16,143 nucleotides of DNA, taken from NCBI GenBank assembly GCA_009693345.1, contig SHXL01000046.1, positions 1 to 16,143 on the forward strand, given 5' to 3'. The DNA comes from Betaproteobacteria bacterium (lineage in GTDB: Bacteria > Pseudomonadota > Gammaproteobacteria > Burkholderiales > SG8-39). The notes beneath the pieces are model-generated. The model saw only the letters and a list, made by a program, of their open reading frames with translations. It made no database searches and was not told the origin of the DNA. The translations under genes were made by a program, and so were the position numbers. Of this stretch, positions 1 through 6,552 are shown piece by piece (the first letter of the stretch is position 1; the number at the start of each line of letters is the position of its first letter).

Positions 1-507
1 GAGATTGGAGAACGGTTCGTCGAGCAGCAGCAGGTCCGGGCGCGGCGCAAGGGCGCGTGCGAGCGCAACGCGCTGCTGCTGGCCGCCGGAGAGCTCGTGC
101 GGATATTTTTCAAGGAGTTCCGTGATGCCGGTGAGTTCGGCCAGTTCCTGCACGCGACTTTGGGTTTCTTTTTTATTTGAAAAACAAAAAGATATATTGC
201 GTGCGGCCGTCAAGTGCGGAAACAGCGCGTGTTCCTGGAACACCATGCCGATGCGGCGCTTCTCCGGCGGCAGGCTGATTTCGACCGAGGAGACCACAAT
301 GCCGTTCAACAGGATGCGGCCGGCGCTAGGCGTCTCGAACCCCGCGATGCAGCGAAGCACGGTGGTCTTGCCGCAGCCGCTGGGGCCTAGCAGGCAGCCG
401 ATCGTGCCGCGCTCGAGCGAGAACGACACCCCGCGCACGGCCTCGTGCCGGCTGGGTTTCCCCTCATAGGAGTGGTGCAGGTCCTGGATGTCGAGCAGCG
501 CTTGCAT
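1..507 (-). CDS. fbpC: Ferric iron ABC transporter ATP-binding protein (5' part; 3' part beyond the left edge)
   Basis: ATPase subunit that would power ferric iron uptake from the cytoplasmic face. The first 169 residues are present and open to the window edge. Visible motifs are Walker A GPSGCGKTT (41-49), the Q-loop VFQ (Gln91), the ABC signature LSGGQQQR (139-146) and Walker B LLLLDEP (159-165). Spacing fits the FbpC/AfuC/PotA group, which is normally about 350 residues, so roughly half is missing because of the edge. The ATG gives the usual short N-terminus before strand 1. It has no Shine-Dalgarno sequence, but a TAGAAT hexamer ends 7 nt upstream, suggesting a leaderless mRNA. It is divergent from the permease gene. 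The iron substrate is inferred from the neighbouring fbpB- and fbpA-like genes. An AT-rich patch (about 163-200) encodes the variable segment after the Q-loop. Confidence 0.9.
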   Translation of the reverse strand, partial: MQALLDIQDLHHSYEGKPSRHEAVRGVSFSLERGTIGCLLGPSGCGKTTVLRCIAGFETPSAGRILLNGIVVSSVEISLPPEKRRIGMVFQEHALFPHLTAARNISFCFSNKKETQSRVQELAELTGITELLEKYPHELSGGQQQRVALARALAPRPDLLLLDEPFSNL

Positions 508-514
508 GGCCGCT

Positions 515-543
515 ATTCTAACAAGAATAATTCTTGTTAGAAT
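515..543. promoter_or_regulatory. Perfect 14-1-14 palindrome: candidate operator with two back-to-back promoters
   Basis: The left arm ATTCTAACAAGAAT (515-528) and right arm ATTCTTGTTAGAAT (530-543) are exact reverse complements around one central A. The odd-length symmetry resembles sites of Fur-superfamily regulators, but the sequence is not a classical Fur box. Each arm reads TGTTAGAAT outward, which is an extended -10 element (TGn-TAGAAT). One lies 7 nt before the fbpC ATG and the other 5 nt before the fbpB GTG. The same 29 bp therefore appears to hold both promoters and the regulator site. Palindrome and hexamers are seen directly; promoter and operator roles are inferred. Confidence 0.75.
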
Positions 544-548
544 CAGGA

Positions 549-2201
549 GTGCTTTATTTTCAAAGAGTTGGATTTCTGGGCGTGATCTCCCTCGGGGCCG
601 CTGCGTTGATCCTCCTGCCCATCCTGGCGGTCGTGTCGAGCGTACTCGGCCCGGCGAGCGACACCTGGGCGCACCTGGCGGGCACCCTGCTTGGCGACTA
701 CGTCCTGAACACCGCGTTGCTGGTCGCGTGCGTCGCCGCAGGCGTGCTTTCGATCGGCGTGCTGTCCGCATGGCTGGTGACCGCCTACCGTTTTCCCGGC
801 CAGCGCGTGCTCGAATGGGCCCTGGTCCTGCCGCTCGCGATGCCGGCCTACGTCATGGCCTACGCTTACACCGATTGGCTGCAATTCACCGGATCGGTGC
901 AGACGGCGCTTCGCGCAGCGACCGGCTGGCAGGCGCGCGAATACTGGTTTCCAGAGATCCGCTCGATCCCGGGGGCGGCGGCGATGCTTTCGTTCGCGCT
1001 CTACCCCTATGTCTACCTGCTCGCGCGTACTGCGTTCCTCGACGTCTCGCGCAGTGCGCTGGAAGCGGGCCGCCTCGCCGGCTATTCGGCCTGGGGCAGT
1101 TTCTGGCGCGTTGCGCTGCCGATCGCGCGGCCTGCGGTCGCCGCCGGCGCCGCGCTCGCGCTGATGGAGACGCTCGCCGACTTCGGCACCGTTTCGTACT
1201 TTGCGCTCGAAGTTTTCACCACGGGAATATTCAAGGCCTGGCTGTCCATGGGCGACACAGCCGCGGCCGGCCAGTTGTCGGTCTGCCTGCTCGCGTTCGT
1301 TTTCGTGGTCCTCGCGCTGGAGCGCGCCAACCGTGGCCGCGCCGCTTTCGCGAGCACGATGGGCAAGCCCTCGCCGCCGCAGCGTCTCGCGGGAGCGGCC
1401 GCTGTGTCGGCATTCGCGGCCTGCGCCGCGCCGGTGTTGCTCGGCTTTGCGCTGCCCTCGGGCCTGCTGTTCCATCTGGCCTGGTCCGACATGGGGGCGC
1501 GTACGGGTTTTCCCGTCGGTGCGCGCCTGCTGGCGCTTGTCGGCAACAGCTTCCTGCTGGCAGGGATCGCGGCCGTGGCGGGCGTGCTGCTCGCGACCGC
1601 CATGGCGTATGCCGCGCGTCTTTCGCGCGGCCGCGCTGCATCTGCGGTTGCATGGGCCAACCGCACTGCCGCGCTCGGTTACGCGATTCCGGGCGCGGTG
1701 ATCGCGATCGGGGTGCTGGTGCCGCTCGGTCGGCTCGACAACTGGATCGCGGGCGGGATCGAAACGGCGTTCGGCGTCAAGCCCGGCCTGCTGCTGACCG
1801 GGACCATCGTCGCGCTGGTGTACGCGTACCTGGTGCGCTTCCTCGCCGTGGCGCTGCAGACTGTGGAGGCGGGACTGGCGAAGGTGACGCCGCGCATGGA
1901 TGACGCGGCGCGCAGCCTCGGCGCGACGCCCGCGGGGACGCTCGTGCGCGTGCACGGGCCGCTGCTCGCCTCCAGCCTGGCGAGCGCGGCGCTGCTCCTG
2001 TTCGTGGACGTGATGAAGGAACTGCCGGCGACTTTCGCCCTGCGCCCCTTCAATTTCGACACGCTTGCAATCGAGGCCTACAACCTGGCGAAGGACGAGC
2101 GCCTCGGGGAAGCCGCCGTGCCGTCGCTGGTGATCGTCGCGATCGGCCTGGTGCCGGTGCTGATCGTTCTGAAGCGCTATTTCCAGGCCACCCGGTCGTA
2201 G
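549..2201 (+). CDS. fbpB: Ferric iron ABC transporter permease, two fused permease domains
   Basis: Inner-membrane permease of the iron importer, with about 12 hydrophobic segments in two homologous halves as in FbpB/AfuB/SfuB. Each half has an EAA loop that docks the ATPase: EAGRLAGYSAWGSFWRVALP (172-191) and DAARSLGATPAGTLVRVHGP (about 451-470). From GTG 549 the protein is 550 residues, a usual length. An in-frame TTG at 534 lies inside the upstream palindrome and its -10 element, so it is unlikely to be the start. GTG 549 sits 5 nt after TAGAAT without a spaced Shine-Dalgarno; GTG 582 is possible but would cut into the first membrane helix. The 3' end overlaps the convergent fbpA by 25 bp. 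The iron substrate is inferred from the neighbouring binding protein. Confidence 0.88.
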   Translation: MLYFQRVGFLGVISLGAAALILLPILAVVSSVLGPASDTWAHLAGTLLGDYVLNTALLVACVAAGVLSIGVLSAWLVTAYRFPGQRVLEWALVLPLAMPAYVMAYAYTDWLQFTGSVQTALRAATGWQAREYWFPEIRSIPGAAAMLSFALYPYVYLLARTAFLDVSRSALEAGRLAGYSAWGSFWRVALPIARPAVAAGAALALMETLADFGTVSYFALEVFTTGIFKAWLSMGDTAAAGQLSVCLLAFVFVVLALERANRGRAAFASTMGKPSPPQRLAGAAAVSAFAACAAPVLLGFALPSGLLFHLAWSDMGARTGFPVGARLLALVGNSFLLAGIAAVAGVLLATAMAYAARLSRGRAASAVAWANRTAALGYAIPGAVIAIGVLVPLGRLDNWIAGGIETAFGVKPGLLLTGTIVALVYAYLVRFLAVALQTVEAGLAKVTPRMDDAARSLGATPAGTLVRVHGPLLASSLASAALLLFVDVMKELPATFALRPFNFDTLAIEAYNLAKDERLGEAAVPSLVIVAIGLVPVLIVLKRYFQATRS

Positions 2202-3202
2202 ATCTTCTGCGCCACCGGCTGGTTGCGGCCGAGTATCGCCACGTTGATCGCGTCCTGCTTGAAGCTGCCGAAAAGCTTCAGCACCGGGTTGTCGGGTTTC
2301 ACGCCCGCCACCACGGGCCACTCGTTGTTGCCGTCGGCGAAATAGCGCTGCGCCTCGTCGCTCGCAAGGTATTCGAGGAACTTCACCGCCGCCTGGCGGT
2401 TCGGTGCGTGTTTCATCACACCGGCGCCCGAGATGTTGATGTGCGCGCCCCAACTCGCCTGGTTCGGGAACACCACGCCCAGCTTTGCGGCGATCTCGCG
2501 CTCGTCCGCCTTGTCCGAGCGCATCAGGCGCGCGTAGTAGTACTGGTTGCTGAGCGTGACGTCGCATTCGCCCGCGGCCACGCTTTTCAGCTGGTCGGTG
2601 TCGCCGCCCCTGGGATCGCGCGCCAGGTTGGCCTTCACGGACCTCGCCCACTGCTCGGCCTTCTGCTCGCCCAGGTGCTCGACGAGCGCGCCCATCAGCG
2701 ACAGGTTGTACATGTTGGTCGAGGAGCGCATGCAGATGCGGCCTTTCCACTTCGGCTCGGCGAGCGACTCGTAGTCGGGAATTTCCGAGGGCTTTACCCT
2801 GGACTTGTTGTAGGCGATCAGGCGCGCGCGCAGCGAGAAGCTGTACCACAGGCCGTCAGGCTCGCGCAGGCTCGCCGGAATGCGCGCGTCGAGCAGCGCC
2901 GATTTCACCGGCTGGAACAGGCCGAGTTGTTCGGCGCGCCAGAGGCGGCCTGCATCCACCGTGACCAGCACGTCCGCGGGGCTGCGCTCGCCCTCGTTGC
3001 GCACGCGCTCGATCAGCGCGTCTTCGCCGGCCTCGATGCGATTGACGCGGATGCCGGTCTGTCTGGTGAAGTTGCCGTACAGCGCCTCGTCGGTCTGGTA
3101 GTGGCGCGAGGAATACAGATTCACCACTTTGTTGTCCTGCGCTGCGACAGTCGCGGAAACAAGCAGGCCGCAGACCAGGAAAGTATTTTTAATAACAGTC
3201 AC
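2177..3202 (-). CDS. fbpA: Periplasmic ferric iron-binding protein
   Basis: Periplasmic binding protein of the FbpA/FutA/IdiA family that delivers ferric iron to FbpBC. It has 341 residues, the usual size. The N-terminus (1-21, ending VAA) is a Sec signal peptide, followed by VVNLYSSRHYQTDE, the family's first strand, where His34 and Tyr35 are candidate iron ligands. The tyrosine cluster QYYYARL (Tyr221-223) matches the pair of Tyr ligands that bind iron in FbpA proteins. The start is GTG; no upstream Shine-Dalgarno sequence is clear. The gene is convergent with fbpB and overlaps its last 25 bp, so it must be transcribed from its own promoter downstream of the NlpC gene, not with fbpB or fbpC. 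Specificity for ferric iron over another metal is inferred from the Tyr cluster and gene context. Confidence 0.9.
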   Translation of the reverse strand: MTVIKNTFLVCGLLVSATVAAQDNKVVNLYSSRHYQTDEALYGNFTRQTGIRVNRIEAGEDALIERVRNEGERSPADVLVTVDAGRLWRAEQLGLFQPVKSALLDARIPASLREPDGLWYSFSLRARLIAYNKSRVKPSEIPDYESLAEPKWKGRICMRSSTNMYNLSLMGALVEHLGEQKAEQWARSVKANLARDPRGGDTDQLKSVAAGECDVTLSNQYYYARLMRSDKADEREIAAKLGVVFPNQASWGAHINISGAGVMKHAPNRQAAVKFLEYLASDEAQRYFADGNNEWPVVAGVKPDNPVLKLFGSFKQDAINVAILGRNQPVAQKIYDRVAWK

Positions 3203-3230
3203 TTGGATTCATTCAGGCAGGTAAAACTAA

Positions 3231-3260
3231 ATGATGATGCTTCTCACTACCATTTGTCAA
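3231..3260 (-). promoter_or_regulatory. Candidate fbpA promoter
   Basis: On the minus strand an exact TTGACA (3260-3255) is followed after 18 nt by CATCAT (3236-3231), a 4/6 match to the -10 consensus. A start about 7 nt later would give a leader of some 20 nt. The -35 overlaps the stop codon of the NlpC gene. The palindrome found between fbpC and fbpB is not repeated here, so shared control is not evident from sequence. Confidence 0.4.
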
Positions 3261-3781
3261 AACGAAGGTTCGATTCGCCTTGCGCCGTTATAGCGTTGCG
3301 ACCAGTAAGCGCTCTTCAGCGACTCGATGCGCACCTGCGCGCCGGACTTGGGCGCGTGCACGAACTTGCCGTCGCCAAGATAGATGCCAACGTGCGAATA
3401 CGGGCGCTTCTGCGTGTCGTAGAACACGAGATCGCCCGCCTGCAGTTCCGCTAGACTCACCGGCGTCCCGGCCTCGCTCTGCGCGCCCGTATTGCGGGGC
3501 AGGCGCACGTTCCAGGCTTCGAGATACACATGCGCAACCAGTCCGCTGCAGTCGAATCCGGTGACCGGTGTATTGCCGCCGTGCCGATAGTCGAGTCCCA
3601 GAGCGAGCAGCGCCCGCAGCAACGCTTCCGAGCGCTCCGCACGTGGCGGAGCCGCCGCAGCGGGCGGTACGATGGCTTCCGCTGCAGGGGCTGGTGCGGG
3701 CGCAATCAGCACTCCATCGAATGACGCACAGCCTGAAATAAGGAGAATAAAAGTACTATAAAACAGTATATTGCGTACCAT
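3257..3781 (-). CDS. NlpC/P60 family lipoprotein, probable murein endopeptidase
   Basis: Probable peptidoglycan hydrolase that cuts peptide stems, anchored in the outer membrane as a lipoprotein (MepS/Spr-like). It has 174 residues. Residues 1-18 form a lipoprotein signal with lipobox ISGC (lipid-bearing Cys18), then an Ala/Pro-rich linker (about 27-47). The catalytic domain (about 52-170) has the nucleophile Cys78 in FDCSGLV, His130 in YSHVGIYLGDG and His142 in FVHAP, the expected NlpC/P60 triad. ATG 3781 gives a typical lipoprotein signal; an in-frame ATG at 3802 would add seven residues but lies in the inverted repeat. TATATT ends 9 nt before ATG 3781 with no Shine-Dalgarno, suggesting a leaderless message. 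It is divergent from the small secretin-like gene. Its exact substrate bond cannot be read from sequence. Confidence 0.88.
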   Translation of the reverse strand: MVRNILFYSTFILLISGCASFDGVLIAPAPAPAAEAIVPPAAAAPPRAERSEALLRALLALGLDYRHGGNTPVTGFDCSGLVAHVYLEAWNVRLPRNTGAQSEAGTPVSLAELQAGDLVFYDTQKRPYSHVGIYLGDGKFVHAPKSGAQVRIESLKSAYWSQRYNGARRIEPSF

Positions 3782-3787
3782 AACTAA

Positions 3788-3808
3788 AGTAATATAGTGC
3801 ATATTACT
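3788..3808. promoter_or_regulatory. 8-5-8 inverted repeat in a divergent promoter region
   Basis: AGTAATAT (3788-3795) and ATATTACT (3801-3808) are exact reverse complements separated by 5 bp, in the 48-bp gap between the NlpC lipoprotein and secretin-like genes. The arms contain the -10-like hexamers of both directions: TATATT on the minus strand (3796-3791) and TATAGT on the plus strand (3793-3798). It may be an operator shared by the two genes. The regulator is unknown. Confidence 0.5.
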
Positions 3809-3829
3809 GCTGAGAGCAACCACTAACAA

Positions 3830-4636
3830 ATGGCCAGTGTTAAGAGCTTTACGAAGCGTTTCCTGCTGCTCCTTTGCCTGGCCGCTCCAGCGGTGCTCGC
3901 GCAAGATACCCTGCAAGTGATCCCGCTCAGGCATCGCACGGTCGAGCAGGTGCTCCCGGTCCTGCGGCCTTTGCTGGAGCCTGGCGGGGTGATGTCGGGC
4001 CAGTCGAATCAGCTGATCGTGCGCACGAGCGCGCGCAATCTCGCAGACATCCGTACGGCGCTCGCTGCGATCGACACGCCGGCAAGGCGTCTGGTCATCT
4101 CCGTGCGCTTCGACTCCCTGGGTGAGGGAACGCGCAGCGGGGTGGAGGCGGGCGGCACGGTTTCGAGCCGCGGCTCGCGCGTCGAGGCGCGTATCGACGA
4201 CACCCGCGCTTTGCGCGAGGACCGCGTCGACCAGCGCGTCCAGGTCCTCGAAGGCGGGCGCGCGGTCATCGCCACCGGCGAGTCGCGGCCGCTGCGCCAG
4301 CACCAGGTCGTGCGCACTCCGGGCGGCACGGTGATCTCCGACAGTACCGTGGTGCAGAAGACCGCAACCGGGTTCGATGTCGTGCCGCGCCTGTCCGGGT
4401 CGACCGTGTTCCTGGAAATCGCCCCGCAGCGCCAGAGGTTCGCCTCCGGCGAACCGGATGCGATTCAGGCCGAGCGCGCCGTCAGTACGGTGAGCGGCCC
4501 GCTCGGGGAGTGGATCGAACTCGGCGGCACGGGCGGGGCGAGCGCCAGCGGCGAGCGCGGCATCCTGTCGGCGCGGGAGTTGCGCACCAGCGAAAGCCGG
4601 CGCATCTGGGTGAGGGTCGAGGAGATTCGGAACTGA
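3830..4636 (+). CDS. Small exported protein with secretin N-domain and truncated secretin-like region
   Basis: Function not established. The protein has 268 residues. Residues 1-24 form a Sec signal peptide ending VLA. Residues about 27-84 (DTLQVIPLRHRTVEQVLPVL to ALAAID) match the secretin N-domain (NolW-like) fold that builds the periplasmic part of type II/III secretion and type IV pilus secretins. Residues about 133-232 read like a shortened secretin domain: LEGGRAVIATGES, then TGFDVVPRLSGSTVFLEIAPQ, then VSGPLGEWIELGG, as in the beta-barrel regions of PilQ/GspD. A full secretin domain is about 200 residues with two membrane hairpins, so a normal gated channel is unlikely. The ATG has no close Shine-Dalgarno. 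No pilus or secretion genes lie nearby. The helicase gene follows directly, with its start at or overlapping this stop. Confidence 0.75.
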   Translation: MASVKSFTKRFLLLLCLAAPAVLAQDTLQVIPLRHRTVEQVLPVLRPLLEPGGVMSGQSNQLIVRTSARNLADIRTALAAIDTPARRLVISVRFDSLGEGTRSGVEAGGTVSSRGSRVEARIDDTRALREDRVDQRVQVLEGGRAVIATGESRPLRQHQVVRTPGGTVISDSTVVQKTATGFDVVPRLSGSTVFLEIAPQRQRFASGEPDAIQAERAVSTVSGPLGEWIELGGTGGASASGERGILSARELRTSESRRIWVRVEEIRN

Positions 4637-4652
4637 ACGCGTTGCAACGCGT
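4637..4652. repeat. 16-bp perfect palindrome at the helicase start
   Basis: ACGCGTTGCAACGCGT is its own reverse complement and includes the TTG 4642 start codon of the helicase gene. It begins one base after the preceding stop codon. In mRNA it could form a hairpin or bind a dimeric protein. One such palindrome is not far from chance in 16 kb of GC-rich DNA, so only its position makes it notable. Confidence 0.5.
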
Positions 4653-6552
4653 ATTCGCAGCGGACGGTCCGCTCGCCGCGAAGGTTGGCGGCTACCGCGT
4701 GCGGGGGCAGCAGATCGAGATGGCGCAGGCGATCCTGGAGGCCATCGAGTCGGGCAGCATGCTCGCGGTCGAGGCGGGCACCGGCACCGGAAAAACCTTT
4801 GCCTATCTCGTCCCCGCGCTGCTCGCAGGCGGCAAGCTGATCGTTTCCACGGGCACCAAGACCCTGCAGAACCAGCTCTACGACCGCGACCTTCCAGCGG
4901 TACGCGACGCGCTCGCATCGGGCTCAGTGGCCGCATTGCTCAAGGGCCGGGCGAACTACGTCTGCCTGTACCGCCTGGATAATGCGCGTGCCGAGGGACG
5001 CCTTGAATCGCGCGAGGACGTGGTGCGGCTGCGCAGCATCGCGCATTTCGCCGCAACCTCCATTACCGGCGACCGCGACGATCTCGCCGAAGTTCCGGAG
5101 GATGCGCCGGTGTGGCAACAGGCCACCTCGACGCGCGAGAACTGCCTCGGCCAGGACTGCCCGAAATACAAGGACTGCTTCGTGATGCGAGCGCGCAAGA
5201 ATGCGCTCGCCGCCGACGTGGTAGTGGTCAACCACCATCTTTTCTTCGCCGACGTGGCATTGCGCGACGAAGGCATTTCCGAGCTGCTGCCGTCGTGCAA
5301 CACGGTGATCTTCGATGAGGCGCACCAGCTGCCCGAGACCGCGCGCCTGTTCTTTGGCGAGACGGTGTCGAGCGCGCAGCTGATCGAACTCGCGCGCGAC
5401 GCCCGGCTCGAGCTGCGCGCCGCGGGCGGCGCGTCGCCCGAACTGGAGCGCATTGCATCGAAACTGGACAAGGCCGCGCGCGACCTGCGTCTGTGCTTTT
5501 CGAAGGAGGGCACTCGCCTCGGTTGGACGCAGGCGATGCGCGAACCCGGATTTCCCGATGCGCTGCAGAAACTGGGTCAGGCGCTGGACGCGCTGCGCGC
5601 GCCGCTCGCGGAACAGTCGGAACGCTCCGAGGGCCTGGGTGCCTGCGCGCGGCGCGCGGGCGAGGCGGTGGCGCTGCTGGCGCGAATCCGTGAAGAGGGT
5701 ACCGCCAACGAAGTGCGCTGGACCGAGGTCTTCGGCCAATCGCTGCAACTGCACATCACGCCACTGGTGCCCGCGGAGCTGTTCCGCAAGCAGATGCTGG
5801 ATCATCCGCGCGCCTGGATATTCACTTCGGCCACCCTTGCCATGGGCGAGGATTTTTCCCACTTCAAGAAGGAACTGGGAATCGAAGAGGCCGTCGCGCG
5901 CACCTGGCCCAGCCCTTTCGATTTCGGGCGCCAGGCGCTGTTGTATTCGCCCAAGGGGCTGCCGGCCGATCCGAACGACCCCGCGTACACGGAGGCGGTG
6001 GTCGAGGCCGCATTGCCGGTGCTCAAGGCCAGCCGCGGCCGCGCGTTCCTGCTGTTTACCTCGCACCGGGCGCTGCGTCGCGCGCACGAATTGCTCAAGG
6101 ACAGGATTGACTATCCGCTTCTCGTGCAAGGCACCGGCTCGCGCAGCGAGCTGCTGGTCCGTTTTCGCACCCTGCGCAACGCGGTGCTGCTCGGCGCCGC
6201 CTCATTCTGGGAGGGTGTGGACGTGCGCGGCGAGGCGCTCTCGGTAGTGCTGATCGACAAGCTGCCCTTCGCCCCGCCCGACGACCCGGTGCTGTCCGCG
6301 CGCATCGAAGCGCTGCGCGCCGAGGGCGGCAATCCATTCATGGAATTTCAGCTGCCGCAGGCGGTGCTCCAGTTGAAGCAGGGTGCCGGCCGGCTGATCC
6401 GGGACGAGGAGGACCGCGGCGTCCTGGTGCTGTGCGATCCGCGCCTGTACACGAAAAGCTACGGCCGGACCATCCGCGCCAGCCTCCCGCCGATGAAACA
6501 GACGCGCGAACTCGCCGACGTCGAGGCGTTCTTCGCTAGAATTCCGGCATGA
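4642..6552 (+). CDS. DinG/YoaA-type ATP-dependent DNA helicase (Fe-S, XPD-like)
   Basis: Superfamily 2 5'-3' DNA helicase of the DinG/YoaA/XPD group, acting on damaged or structured DNA in the cytoplasm. From TTG 4642 it has 636 residues, the usual YoaA length. Motifs in order: Walker A GTGTGKT (46-52); four cysteines at 108, 168, 173 and 179 for a 4Fe-4S cluster, followed by VVVVNHHLFF; DEAH (225-228); FTSATLAMG; and near the C-terminus GAASFWEGVDVRGE and motif VI QGAGRLIRDEEDRG. The start is uncertain. TTG 4642 has only a weak GGAA upstream, while the in-frame CTG at 4633, which overlaps the preceding TGA, lies 8 nt after GGAG. It is probably co-transcribed with the preceding gene and overlaps the next by ATGA. 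YoaA fits better than DinG by length and motifs, but orthology is not proven. Confidence 0.88.
   Translation: MQRVFAADGPLAAKVGGYRVRGQQIEMAQAILEAIESGSMLAVEAGTGTGKTFAYLVPALLAGGKLIVSTGTKTLQNQLYDRDLPAVRDALASGSVAALLKGRANYVCLYRLDNARAEGRLESREDVVRLRSIAHFAATSITGDRDDLAEVPEDAPVWQQATSTRENCLGQDCPKYKDCFVMRARKNALAADVVVVNHHLFFADVALRDEGISELLPSCNTVIFDEAHQLPETARLFFGETVSSAQLIELARDARLELRAAGGASPELERIASKLDKAARDLRLCFSKEGTRLGWTQAMREPGFPDALQKLGQALDALRAPLAEQSERSEGLGACARRAGEAVALLARIREEGTANEVRWTEVFGQSLQLHITPLVPAELFRKQMLDHPRAWIFTSATLAMGEDFSHFKKELGIEEAVARTWPSPFDFGRQALLYSPKGLPADPNDPAYTEAVVEAALPVLKASRGRAFLLFTSHRALRRAHELLKDRIDYPLLVQGTGSRSELLVRFRTLRNAVLLGAASFWEGVDVRGEALSVVLIDKLPFAPPDDPVLSARIEALRAEGGNPFMEFQLPQAVLQLKQGAGRLIRDEEDRGVLVLCDPRLYTKSYGRTIRASLPPMKQTRELADVEAFFARIPA
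6537..6542 (+). promoter_or_regulatory. Candidate -10 element for the dehydrogenase gene
   Basis: TAGAAT lies inside the last codons of the helicase gene, 6 nt before ATG 6549. No Shine-Dalgarno sequence is present. The geometry matches that seen before fbpC, fbpB, bamD and the ZIP gene, and suggests a leaderless transcript in addition to any read-through from the helicase gene. Confidence 0.4.

Noticed and set aside
515..543. Palindrome as an intrinsic terminator or insertion-sequence end
   Set aside because: It lies between divergent starts, has no T-run beyond the symmetry, and no transposase or target-site duplication is nearby.
543..2849. Long open frame (768 codons) on the minus strand across fbpB
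   Set aside because: It is antisense to fbpB, has low-complexity Arg/Gly/Gln-rich composition and no recognisable domain. Long antisense frames are usual in GC-rich DNA.
4510..4641. Helicase start at ATG 4510
   Set aside because: It would add 44 residues overlapping the end of the secretin-like gene. Family length (about 636) and the sequence beginning QRVFAADGPLA fit the start near 4642.
3782..4936. Upstream extension of the NlpC/P60 frame to a 559-residue protein
   Set aside because: The extension runs antisense through the secretin-like gene. The lipoprotein signal with its lipobox starts at 3781, so the extra part is not real.
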